This document shows positions 56,654 to 63,789 of a stretch of 64,000 nt of DNA, in pieces. The translations under genes were made by a program, and so were the position numbers. The notes under the pieces were generated by a model. It worked only from the letters and a program-made list of their open reading frames with translations, made no database searches and had not been told where the DNA came from. Within the stretch, counting starts at the first letter, position 1, and every line of letters begins with the position of its first letter. Where the stretch lies: the NCBI GenBank assembly GCA_964591275.1, contig CAZQAE010000001.1:100500-164499 (forward strand), written 5' to 3'. Source of the DNA: G963674685 sp964591275. GTDB taxonomy: Bacteria > Lernaellota > Lernaellaia > JACKCT01.

Positions 56654-57787
56654 TCAAAACTCCAGGAGGGTCTGGAAGATAAGTTCAGTCATAGCGTTTG
56701 ATTCATTGTCCACGCCCCTTATGAATTGAAATGCCAGCGTGACCGGCTTCAGGACATTCGTGCCTGCGAAGCCGCCGTAGCCATGAAAGGCCGTTGGCTC
56801 GAAATCGGAATTGTATTGGGCGGTCTCCATCCAATCCAAACCGCCTATCGACTCGTACTTTCCGCCGATCCAATAGTGTTTCAAAAATGGCGCCTGAACT
56901 TCCGCGTTGATTGCGTCAATGGCGGTTTGCTCATCCGCCGCATTAACGTAATTATCACGGTCGAACTCGCCCGAAGAGGCATACTCGAACTCCACGCCCA
57001 ACCCGATGTTTTGCGTGAACTCAGCCTCGAAATGGAGGTATCCGGAATATCCAAAGACGTTGTTTTCATAGTTGCCGTTCGGATCAAGGAAGTCGCTGCC
57101 GATCGCGGCTTCGGTGAGGTCGTTGATGAAGCCGCCGCCTATTTCCAAACTGTAACCGCTGATGCGCGTAAGCGGATTGACATGGGCGTGAATGACAAAG
57201 CCGTCAATCATGTCGTCGCCCGGCTCGCCATGGCTGTCCGCGTTGTCGGAATTTCCATTAAATGCTCCGACCGATAAAGTAATAATATCGTGTTCGTATC
57301 CGATCTCGGCCAGAGTGTGGCGGCAATCTCCATAGTACCAAGTCAAAGGGTCTTTGACGGCGAAGGTCGTCTCGTGCGTGAAGGGCAGATAGCCCTTGCC
57401 GATTCGGAAGAAAGCGCCGTTGTTGTGCAATTTCACCCACCCTTCATCCATGTCGAAGTTCTCGCTTCCATCTCCAAAATAAGCGAACGGCGCGTCCTCG
57501 CGCCCCCCATAAAACTCTTCGAATAGAAAGAGCATATAGGCCTCGATAAAATCGGTCGGCTCGATGACGGCCCCCAGCCCGGCGTAACGGACCTGGATAT
57601 CGCTCGTTCTCAGGGCGTCCACATCTTTTGCATTCACATCAAACGCCTTGTACACGACTCTGGCGTCAATCATGCCTTCAATGGATATCGTGTCGTGCCA
57701 CTTCGATTTTTCCTTAGTCTCCGCACTCGCCGAATTTGGAATGATCACAGCCGCTATGACGCACAAAATAATACCGAGTTCCTTCAT
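56654..57787 (-). CDS. LbtU-family outer-membrane porin (siderophore/iron-related)
   Basis: The ATG at 57787 follows GAGAGGA and gives 377 residues; a TTG two codons upstream is also open. The signal peptide ends near ASAET. The mature protein is a porin-like barrel (DTISIEGMIDARVVYKAF, FRIGKGYLPFTHETTF, ITLSVGAFNGNSDN) ending in LIFQTLLEF. It resembles LbtU, the TonB-independent receptor for legiobactin in Legionella. Its place next to feoB supports a role in iron supply. The specific ligand is inference. Confidence 0.7.
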   Translation of the reverse strand: MKELGIILCVIAAVIIPNSASAETKEKSKWHDTISIEGMIDARVVYKAFDVNAKDVDALRTSDIQVRYAGLGAVIEPTDFIEAYMLFLFEEFYGGREDAPFAYFGDGSENFDMDEGWVKLHNNGAFFRIGKGYLPFTHETTFAVKDPLTWYYGDCRHTLAEIGYEHDIITLSVGAFNGNSDNADSHGEPGDDMIDGFVIHAHVNPLTRISGYSLEIGGGFINDLTEAAIGSDFLDPNGNYENNVFGYSGYLHFEAEFTQNIGLGVEFEYASSGEFDRDNYVNAADEQTAIDAINAEVQAPFLKHYWIGGKYESIGGLDWMETAQYNSDFEPTAFHGYGGFAGTNVLKPVTLAFQFIRGVDNESNAMTELIFQTLLEF

Positions 57788-57888
57788 TTTCAAATTCCTC
57801 TCATAATATTATTGGCATTAAGTAAAAGCCGTTTGGGACTCGGCGGTCTCGACGGTTTGGATTCTTTATTCAGTCGCTTGCTTGATTA

Positions 57889-58050
57889 TTATTTATCCTT
57901 TTGAAAATCTTTTGGAGATTTATTGACGCCGCAGGACCCGCAGTTGCCGCCGCAGGTGGAGACGGAGTCTGTTGTGGCGCTTCGATAAAGCCTCCGGGCA
58001 AACCAGCCCACGGCAACTCCGACGATCAGGATGACTATCAATGTTTGCAT
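57889..58050 (-). CDS. FeoB-associated Cys-rich membrane protein
   Basis: A 53-residue protein that starts with the span QTLIVILIVGVAVGWFA, followed by basic residues and a Cys cluster CGGNCGSCG, and ends in a Lys-rich tail. This is the FeoB-associated Cys-rich membrane protein family (P12-type), found directly after feoB in many anaerobes. The start is five bases after the feoB stop and GGAG of the feoB terminus serves as ribosome site. The Cys cluster probably binds iron or an iron-sulphur centre during Fe2+ import. Confidence 0.88.
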   Translation of the reverse strand: MQTLIVILIVGVAVGWFARRLYRSATTDSVSTCGGNCGSCGVNKSPKDFQKDK

Positions 58051-58055
58051 GAACG

Positions 58056-60452
58056 TCACTCCATATTTGGCGTCATTATAGGCATTGTTGCGTTTTCACC
58101 TGCGGGCGGGCCATCAGGCTTGGCCTGAGCAGGTGCGTCGGCTATCGGGTCGAGAAAAATCGGGGCGACCGGCGTTGCTTCACTTGGAAGAGCTATCGAG
58201 TTTTCCGTTTCCACCAGAAATTTTGCCCAGGGTGTTTCGGCATCCTCCTGGGCTACGACATTGGCGGAAGCTTTTTCTATTCCAAAAGCCGGAGCGATGT
58301 TGTAAGTCGCGAAGGCCATGACCCAGGCGAGCGTAGTCGTGTAGAAAATCAAAAACAGCGTCCACTTCCACTGGCTGCCCGCCTCTTTGTGCCAGACGGC
58401 CATCGCCACCATGCAGGGCAGATAGATCAAGGTGAATACCATCAAAGCCAGGCCCATAGCCGGACTGTATTTTGGGTCCTTGCCGATTTTTACGCGAAGC
58501 GACTCGGACCCTTCGTTTTGCTCGTCGCCCAGGCTGAAGATGGTGCCCAAAGTTCCGACGACAACCTCCTTGGCCGCGAAACCGGCCAGCAGGCTGATGC
58601 CAACGCGCCAGTCGAAACCCAGTGGCCGAATGAAAGGCTCCATGCCTTTGCCGATGGACCCGGCGATACTCGCTTCCATGTCGCGGGACGCCATATGATT
58701 ATCCAGGGATCTTTTGGCTTTTTCGAACTTCGATGTCAGTTCCGGGCTGTGGCCTGCTATGCTGACCTTTTGCGCGTAAGCTGTTTCCATCTTTTCCATT
58801 TGCGACTCGTATTCGCTGTTGTCGGCGTCGGGGAAAGACATCGCCGCCCACATGATGACGGAAATGGCGAGGATAACCGTGCCTGCCTTTTTCAGATACA
58901 TCCAACCCATTTCCCAGGCATGGATCAGCATTCCCTTGAGGGTCGGCATTCTGTAGGGGGGAAGCTCCATCACAAATGGTTCGCCTTTTCCGGGTAGGAC
59001 TGTTTTTCGAAATATTTTTGCCATGATGATCGCCAGGACAATGCCCAGCATGTAAATGCCCGTCAGCAGGTTCGCCTGGAAATTTTCTGACCGTGTGGAG
59101 AAAAAAGCGCCGATCAAAAGCACGTATACAGGCAGTCGGGCGCCGCAACTCATCAGCGGAACGACTAACATAGTTATCAAGCGGTCCTTTTTATTTTCCA
59201 GCGTGCGCGTGGCGTAGATGGCGGGCACGGTGCAGCCGAAACCGACGATCATGGGGATGAAGCTTTTGCCGTGTAGTCCGACCCTGGACAAGATGCGGTC
59301 CATGATAAAGGCCGCACGCGCCATGTATCCGGAATCTTCCAAAAACGCGATGAACAAAAAGAGCATGAAGATCAGCGGGAAGAATCCAGCCACTCCGCCC
59401 ACGCCGCCGATGATGCCGTCCACAAGCAGGCTTTTGAGCTGGCCGTCGGCCATTGGATCCAGCAAAGATCCGAGCCACCCAAAGAGGATTTCGAGCCAAC
59501 CCATCGGGACTTCTCCGATAGTGAATGTCAGATTGAACATCAACCAGGTGGCAAAAAGAAAAATCGGCAGACCCAAAAAGCGGTTGGTCGCCACTTTGTC
59601 GATCTTGTCCGACATGGACCGCCGGTTCTCGCGGGGACGTTTGACCGCCTCTTTCACAGCCCCGGCGATGAAGCCGTATCGGGCGTCGGCGATGATGGTA
59701 TCGGGTTCGTCGCCGTAAACGTCTCGAAGGTGCTTTTCCACTTTGTCCAGTTCGTTCGAAAGCTCCGGCCAGATGACAGAGCTTTGCAACTTCTCCAAGA
59801 TCACACTGTCTTTTTCCAGCGCCTTGAGCATAAGCCACTTCGCGCCGTATTTTTGGGCCAGGGCCTCATCCTTTTCCGCGATGGCGGCCAGTTCGCCGAG
59901 GTGATCCTCCAATTCCTTACCGTAGCGGATTGGGGCCTCCGCAAGCCTCTTCTTCGCATCGGCTACGGCCAGAACTTCATCGATTAGCCGGTTCATGCCC
60001 TCGTTTTTGTTGCCCACGGTGGGCACGACGGCCACGCCGAGGAGCTTTTCCAAGCGAATGGCGTCGATCCTGATTCCCTGCTGTTCGGCCATGTCGAACA
60101 TATTCAGGGCCACAACAACCTTTGCGCCCAATTCCCGAAGTTGCACTGTCAGATAAAGGTTTCGCTCCAGGTTGGAGGCATCGACGATGTTGACTACCAC
60201 ATCGGGATTTTCGTCCACGATGAAATCGCGGGAGACGATCTCCTCCATCGAAAAAGCGGTCAGTGAATATGTGCCGGGCAGATCGACCACTTCAATCTCA
60301 CGACCGTCTCTTTCGATCTTTCCGCATTTTTTTTCCACCGTCACGCCCGGCCAGTTACCCACATGCTCCTTCGCGCCGACCAGATTGTTGAAAATCGTGG
60401 TCTTGCCGCTGTTGGGATTTCCCGCCAGAGCGATGATGATCTTATTACGCAT
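58056..60452 (-). CDS. feoB: Ferrous iron transporter FeoB
   Basis: A 798-residue protein. The N-terminal G domain has G1 GNPNSGKTT, G3 DLPGTYSL, G4 NMFD (variant of NKxD) and a GDI-like helical domain to about residue 270. The membrane part holds the two Gate motifs with conserved Cys (VGFGCTVPAIYATRTL and PLMSCGARLPVYVL). A tail of about 60 residues, rich in Pro and Ala, follows the last span. It imports Fe2+ across the inner membrane. Upstream is the Fur-FeoA fusion (14 bases) and downstream the Cys-rich protein, so one iron-regulated operon is likely. Confidence 0.96.
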   Translation of the reverse strand: MRNKIIIALAGNPNSGKTTIFNNLVGAKEHVGNWPGVTVEKKCGKIERDGREIEVVDLPGTYSLTAFSMEEIVSRDFIVDENPDVVVNIVDASNLERNLYLTVQLRELGAKVVVALNMFDMAEQQGIRIDAIRLEKLLGVAVVPTVGNKNEGMNRLIDEVLAVADAKKRLAEAPIRYGKELEDHLGELAAIAEKDEALAQKYGAKWLMLKALEKDSVILEKLQSSVIWPELSNELDKVEKHLRDVYGDEPDTIIADARYGFIAGAVKEAVKRPRENRRSMSDKIDKVATNRFLGLPIFLFATWLMFNLTFTIGEVPMGWLEILFGWLGSLLDPMADGQLKSLLVDGIIGGVGGVAGFFPLIFMLFLFIAFLEDSGYMARAAFIMDRILSRVGLHGKSFIPMIVGFGCTVPAIYATRTLENKKDRLITMLVVPLMSCGARLPVYVLLIGAFFSTRSENFQANLLTGIYMLGIVLAIIMAKIFRKTVLPGKGEPFVMELPPYRMPTLKGMLIHAWEMGWMYLKKAGTVILAISVIMWAAMSFPDADNSEYESQMEKMETAYAQKVSIAGHSPELTSKFEKAKRSLDNHMASRDMEASIAGSIGKGMEPFIRPLGFDWRVGISLLAGFAAKEVVVGTLGTIFSLGDEQNEGSESLRVKIGKDPKYSPAMGLALMVFTLIYLPCMVAMAVWHKEAGSQWKWTLFLIFYTTTLAWVMAFATYNIAPAFGIEKASANVVAQEDAETPWAKFLVETENSIALPSEATPVAPIFLDPIADAPAQAKPDGPPAGENATMPIMTPNME

Positions 60453-60466
60453 ACAAATTCTCGGAA

Positions 60467-61159
60467 TCAGGAAACGGGTTTCACGAAAATCTTATGGGAC
60501 ATGCAGTGGCCGATGGCGATGCGCGTGTCGCGGGCGCGAATGGTGATCGGCCCGGTGAAAGTGTTCTGGACAATTTCGATTTTATCGCCGGGAATCACGC
60601 CCATCGAGGCCAGGCGCTGTTGCATGTGCTTACCGCCGCGAATTTTTGAAACTTGAACTTGTTCGCCGTTGGCGACCATGCTCAATGGAATTTCGGCACG
60701 CTGCGGCAATTTCGGCGTCGGAGCGAGGTCGGTGACTTTGGATTTCTTTTGGCAATCGGCGCATAAACCTTCGATGCGCAGGCTGTGGCGCAGCATTTTA
60801 AATCCGTACTCGCGGGCAACGTCTTCCTGTTTGATCTCAATGTCGGGATGCGTAAATTCTTCAATCTTTCCGCAACCGACGCAAATCAGATGGTCATGAT
60901 GGATGTGCCCGTAAACGTGTTCATAAAAAATTTGGTCTTCTTGGAAGATTAGCTTGCGTACGAGCCCGGAGAAGACCAACTGAGACAGGACAGCCTCAAC
61001 CTGCGTCGTGGAGTAGTCTGGGAAACGTGAACACAAATCGTCCAGCGTGAAATGGTCGTGCATATCGAATACGGCCAGGCATATGGACTTGTGTGCTTCA
61101 CTCAAAGCAATGCCTTGCTTGTCCAGATACTTAGTGAAAAGCTGTAGTGCTTCTTTCAT
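60467..61159 (-). CDS. Fur-family regulator fused to FeoA
   Basis: A 230-residue protein with two domains. Residues 1-140 are a Fur-type regulator: winged-helix part (ICLAVFDMHDHFTLDDLCSR, TTQVEAVLSQLVFSGLVRK) and dimer/metal part with HHDHLICVGCGKIEEF and CADC zinc ligands. Residues about 155-230 are a complete FeoA SH3-like domain: PLSMVANGEQVQVSKIRGG, QQRLASMGVIPGDKIEIVQN and AIGHCMSHKIFV. FeoA normally is a separate 75-residue cytosolic partner of FeoB; DtxR-FeoA fusions are known but a Fur-FeoA fusion is unusual. It would sit at the membrane on FeoB and on DNA, linking transport to control. feoB follows by 14 bases. Confidence 0.9.
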   Translation of the reverse strand: MKEALQLFTKYLDKQGIALSEAHKSICLAVFDMHDHFTLDDLCSRFPDYSTTQVEAVLSQLVFSGLVRKLIFQEDQIFYEHVYGHIHHDHLICVGCGKIEEFTHPDIEIKQEDVAREYGFKMLRHSLRIEGLCADCQKKSKVTDLAPTPKLPQRAEIPLSMVANGEQVQVSKIRGGKHMQQRLASMGVIPGDKIEIVQNTFTGPITIRARDTRIAIGHCMSHKIFVKPVS

Positions 61160-61187
61160 TATTTTTCTCCACTAAAAGCGCCTGACC

Positions 61188-61208
61188 GATAAGGATTGCT
61201 CCCTTATC
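61188..61208. promoter_or_regulatory. Candidate Fur box upstream of fur-feoA-feoB
   Basis: A 21-base interrupted palindrome, GATAAGG-N7-CCTTATC, lies 29-49 bases before the start of the Fur-FeoA gene. The GATAA...TTATC ends match the outer bases of the classical Fur box. TTGATA overlapping its upstream arm could be a -35. Repression by an iron-loaded Fur protein is the inference. Confidence 0.5.
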
Positions 61209-61251
61209 AATCGGGCTTCGGGTTCTTAAGACCTCAGGCCTTTGCAGATGA

Positions 61252-61314
61252 TTACGGCTTTCTCTTTTCGCGACAATCGCAATGTTCATCATTTTTGCAG
61301 ACATGCTTCACCAT
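61252..61314 (-). CDS. Possible 20-residue Cys/His micropeptide between fur and fur-feoA
   Basis: The ATG at 61314 lies inside the last codons of fur and the frame runs MVKHVCKNDEHCDCREKRKP then stop. GAGGCGG sits about eight bases upstream, within fur. Three Cys and two His in ten residues (HVCKNDEHCDC) would make a metal site. It could be a real iron- or zinc-binding peptide, or a chance frame; its placement in the fur-feo operon gap is the main argument for it. Confidence 0.35.
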   Translation of the reverse strand: MVKHVCKNDEHCDCREKRKP

Positions 61315-61775
61315 GCGTTCACCGCCTCGGCAACGATTTTTTTCTGACAGGCCGGGCAAACGCCTCTTAACTCGAGTTGATGCTTTTTTAATTTGTATCC
61401 ATATTGCTCAGCCACCTTGTTCTGAAGAACTTCGATGGCGCTTTCCGAAAATTCGATGACTTCGCCGCAATGCTCGCAGATCAGATGATCATGATGCTGG
61501 TGATCGTGAATCGTCTCGTAGACCTGCTCATCCGTACAGGAGGAACTGATACTGGGGGCTTTTCGGATCAGCCCCGCCTCAAGAAGGTGAGGAATAATGC
61601 GATAGACCGTGGATGGGGCAATGGCCGTGCCTTCTGATTTCAACTTTTTCATTATCACGGAAACGGTGAAATGGCCTTCGTGCGCGCCGATGGCCTGAAT
61701 GACCGACTCCCTCTCACGTGTCATGCGCAGCTTTGTATTTGCAATGAAATCCTTGAACTGATCCAGGGCCGTCAT
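61308..61775 (-). CDS. Fur-family metalloregulator
   Basis: A 155-residue protein of normal Fur length; AAGGAG precedes the ATG. It has the winged helix (LRMTRERESVIQAIGAHEGH, IAPSTVYRIIPHLLEAGLIR), the metal-sensing HDHQHHDHLICEHCGEVIEF and the second zinc pair CPAC. It has the CxxC pairs of structural-zinc Fur/Zur/PerR proteins; which metal it senses is not decidable, though the feo genes downstream favour iron. A 19-base palindrome overlaps its own -10, so autoregulation is likely. A possible micropeptide and then the Fur-FeoA fusion follow. Confidence 0.92.
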   Translation of the reverse strand: MTALDQFKDFIANTKLRMTRERESVIQAIGAHEGHFTVSVIMKKLKSEGTAIAPSTVYRIIPHLLEAGLIRKAPSISSSCTDEQVYETIHDHQHHDHLICEHCGEVIEFSESAIEVLQNKVAEQYGYKLKKHQLELRGVCPACQKKIVAEAVNAW

Positions 61776-61786
61776 TTTGGCTCCTT

Positions 61787-61805
61787 ATTGCGAACTGTTT
61801 GCAAT
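61787..61805. promoter_or_regulatory. Palindromic operator in the fur promoter
   Basis: ATTGCGAAC-T-GTTTGCAAT is a 19-base palindrome with a single mismatched pair, the size of Fur-family boxes. It overlaps the -10 and start-site region of the fur promoter and ends just upstream of the ribosome site, so a bound dimer would block transcription. Confidence 0.6.
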
Positions 61806-61830
61806 ATAATCGAAAAACAGTCTTTGTCAA
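61803..61830 (-). promoter_or_regulatory. Sigma-70 promoter of fur
   Basis: On the minus strand TTGACA (61830-61825) and TATATT (61808-61803) are separated by 16 bases. The predicted start site falls inside the 61787-61805 palindrome. Confidence 0.65.
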
Positions 61831-61873
61831 GCGGGAAGCCGCATTTCTAATAATTCCGGCTTAAAAATGAAGG

Positions 61874-61901
61874 TTGACATTGTAGGCGATTGTAGTACAA
61901 T
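61874..61901 (+). promoter_or_regulatory. Sigma-70 promoter giving a leaderless transcript
   Basis: TTGACA (61874-61879) and TACAAT (61896-61901) are 16 bases apart. The ATG of the next gene begins at 61908, six bases after the -10, exactly where transcription should start, and there is no ribosome site between. Confidence 0.65.
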
Positions 61902-61907
61902 GCGTTT

Positions 61908-62354
61908 ATGTCAAGAAATACCGACAAAAAGCATCCAGAGAATAGCCAAGGCGCCGAGGTGCTCCAATTGAAACCCGAGCCAAAACCCAGGGAAACCAAA
62001 GACCATGTGCTGCAGACCCGCGTGCCAAAGTCCCTTTATAACGACCTGGCCGTGCAGGCGCGGCGATTGCGCGTGCCCGTCTCCAACCTGGTTCGTAATA
62101 TTCTGGAAGACTCGGTTCGCATGGTGGAAAACATCGTTGACGGAGGCCTGGACATCGTCGAGACGCTGACTTCCGGGGCCGACGACCAGGAACTTGGCGC
62201 GGTCATCGGCTGGCAGCCCCTGACGCCCAGTCGTCAGTTGCCCTGCTCGCGCTGCGGGCGGGCGCTTCAAAAAGATTCCGAGGCCTTCGTCAGCGTTGGC
62301 GCCCCCGGCAAACGCACCTTCGTCATCTGCCCGGAGTGCAAATGCAAGCTATAA
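61908..62354 (+). CDS. Ribbon-helix-helix protein with C-terminal zinc ribbon
   Basis: A 148-residue protein. After a polar N-terminus, DHVLQTRVPKSLYNDLAVQA and RRLRVPVSNLVRNILEDSV form a ribbon-helix-helix DNA-binding motif (strand, helix, helix). The C-terminal part has LPCSRCGRAL and ICPECKCKL, two CxxC pairs of a zinc ribbon. It is probably a small transcription regulator. The ATG lies at the predicted transcription start. It overlaps the lipase gene by 13 bases, so the two are co-transcribed and may be functionally linked. Confidence 0.75.
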   Translation: MSRNTDKKHPENSQGAEVLQLKPEPKPRETKDHVLQTRVPKSLYNDLAVQARRLRVPVSNLVRNILEDSVRMVENIVDGGLDIVETLTSGADDQELGAVIGWQPLTPSRQLPCSRCGRALQKDSEAFVSVGAPGKRTFVICPECKCKL

Positions 62355-63151
62355 AAGTTCTTTCCTACGCTACGGCCATCGGTAGGCGAATAGGAGGCGA
62401 GGTTAAAAAGGGCCTCCAGGCGGTGAATCCCGATGTCTGGCGAGAGTTCGCCGTCGTCTCCACGTTGGCCTACACGCTGGCCATCCCCAAGCGCGAAAAA
62501 ATCGAAGATCGCGCGCCGGACGGATATCCCCCGCTGATCCTGGTGCACGGCCTGGGAAGCAACCGCGGCAGTTGGACGCCTTTGCGCTGGTATTTGCGTA
62601 TGAATGGTCGCCGGAGGATTTACGCTTTTGGTTTCGAGAAGGGAAAGCTCGAAGACATCGCGGTGAAGCTCGATGAATTTATTCGGGATGTTCTTAGCGT
62701 CACGGGCGAAAAAGAGGTGGACATCATTGCGCATTCCCTGGGCGGGCTAATTTCACGCTATGCCATACAAAATTTGGGGCTTGATAAACGCGTGGGGACC
62801 TTTATCGCCATTGCCACTCCAAATCAGGGCACCTGGGCGGCGCAGTACGCCAATACGGATAAAATTCTGGCCATGCGCCCCGACGCTGAGTTCATTCTCA
62901 ATCTCAACGCGCAAAAATTTCCGGCTCACATCCGCTTTATGACCGTGGGATCCAACCGGGACATCTATGTCATACCGTTTGACAGCATGGCGCATCCCGA
63001 CGCGAAGAATGTTTTCATTCCAGGGCTTTCCCATTCCCAACATCTGATGTCGTGCAAAGTTTTCCGCACCGTCACGCGATTCCTTGACGCTCCCCACGTA
63101 AGTTTCGATGGTGTCGCGCGTGAACCGGCATGTGAAACGGCGGGCGAGTAG
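62342..63151 (+). CDS. Lipase-like alpha/beta hydrolase
   Basis: The ATG at 62342 follows CGGAGTG at five bases and gives 269 residues; a GTG two codons upstream is also open. The triacylglycerol-lipase pattern is LILVHGLGSNRGSWTPL, then VDIIAHSLGGLISRYAIQ with the nucleophile Ser of HSLGG, then IATPNQGTW. The catalytic His is probably in GLSHSQHLM. No signal peptide is present, though a hydrophobic stretch near 25-45 could bind membranes. It should cleave lipid or ester substrates. Confidence 0.85.
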   Translation: MQAIKVLSYATAIGRRIGGEVKKGLQAVNPDVWREFAVVSTLAYTLAIPKREKIEDRAPDGYPPLILVHGLGSNRGSWTPLRWYLRMNGRRRIYAFGFEKGKLEDIAVKLDEFIRDVLSVTGEKEVDIIAHSLGGLISRYAIQNLGLDKRVGTFIAIATPNQGTWAAQYANTDKILAMRPDAEFILNLNAQKFPAHIRFMTVGSNRDIYVIPFDSMAHPDAKNVFIPGLSHSQHLMSCKVFRTVTRFLDAPHVSFDGVAREPACETAGE

Positions 63152-63171
63152 GCGGCGCTCAAAATTCGATC

Positions 63172-63786
63172 TCAACAATGAATTTTCCATTTTATTTCGC
63201 GATCAAATCGTTTCTTATGTTTCGCATATTCCGTCTCAAGCATTCCGAAATAGGCGTGGTCGCCCCATTTCCCGTTGACGAGTAGATCATCTCGGGAAAT
63301 GCCTTCTTGCGTGAAACCGAGTTTGCGAAGAAGGCTGAGGCTTGGTCCATTGGCGACGTTGGCGCGGGCTTTGACTTTATGCAGCTTTAATATTTCAAAA
63401 GCGAAGTGAAGCATCATCACGGATGTCGTGAAGGCGATCCCTTCGCGATGCCGGTCCGAGCGAACCCAATAACCCATTTCGCCGAAGCGATGAATATTGC
63501 TGACGCCGCCAACGCCGACGCCGCCCAGGTAGGCATGAGTCAGGATATCGAAGATGCCGAAATCGTGACTGAGTTCCTTACGGCGAAGCATTTGCGTTCT
63601 TCGGACATAGGCCAGTGTATCCTCGGCGACTTTGGTGTCAGGTTCCCAGAACATCCACGGTCGCAATTCGTTGCGGGAGATATCGATGGCGTCAAAAATG
63701 CCTTCGGCGTCGCTAAGAAGGAGAGGACGAAGATATATCGGCCCCGATTCAATGCGCGTGATATTTTTGGGATCAATGTTTTTCAT
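63172..63786 (-). CDS. GNAT acetyltransferase of the RimJ/RimL type
   Basis: A 204-residue protein with IYLRPLLLSDAEGIFDAI at the start, GGVSNIHRFGEMGYWVRSDR and HREGIAFTTSVMMLHFAFEI with the acetyl-CoA pyrophosphate-binding loop, and NGPSLSLLRKLGFTQEG near the end, the RimL-like signature. It would acetylate an N-terminal or small-molecule amine. It lies three bases after the stop of the upstream gene that runs off the window, so they may form an operon. Confidence 0.88.
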   Translation of the reverse strand: MKNIDPKNITRIESGPIYLRPLLLSDAEGIFDAIDISRNELRPWMFWEPDTKVAEDTLAYVRRTQMLRRKELSHDFGIFDILTHAYLGGVGVGGVSNIHRFGEMGYWVRSDRHREGIAFTTSVMMLHFAFEILKLHKVKARANVANGPSLSLLRKLGFTQEGISRDDLLVNGKWGDHAYFGMLETEYAKHKKRFDREIKWKIHC

Positions 63787-63789
63787 TTA

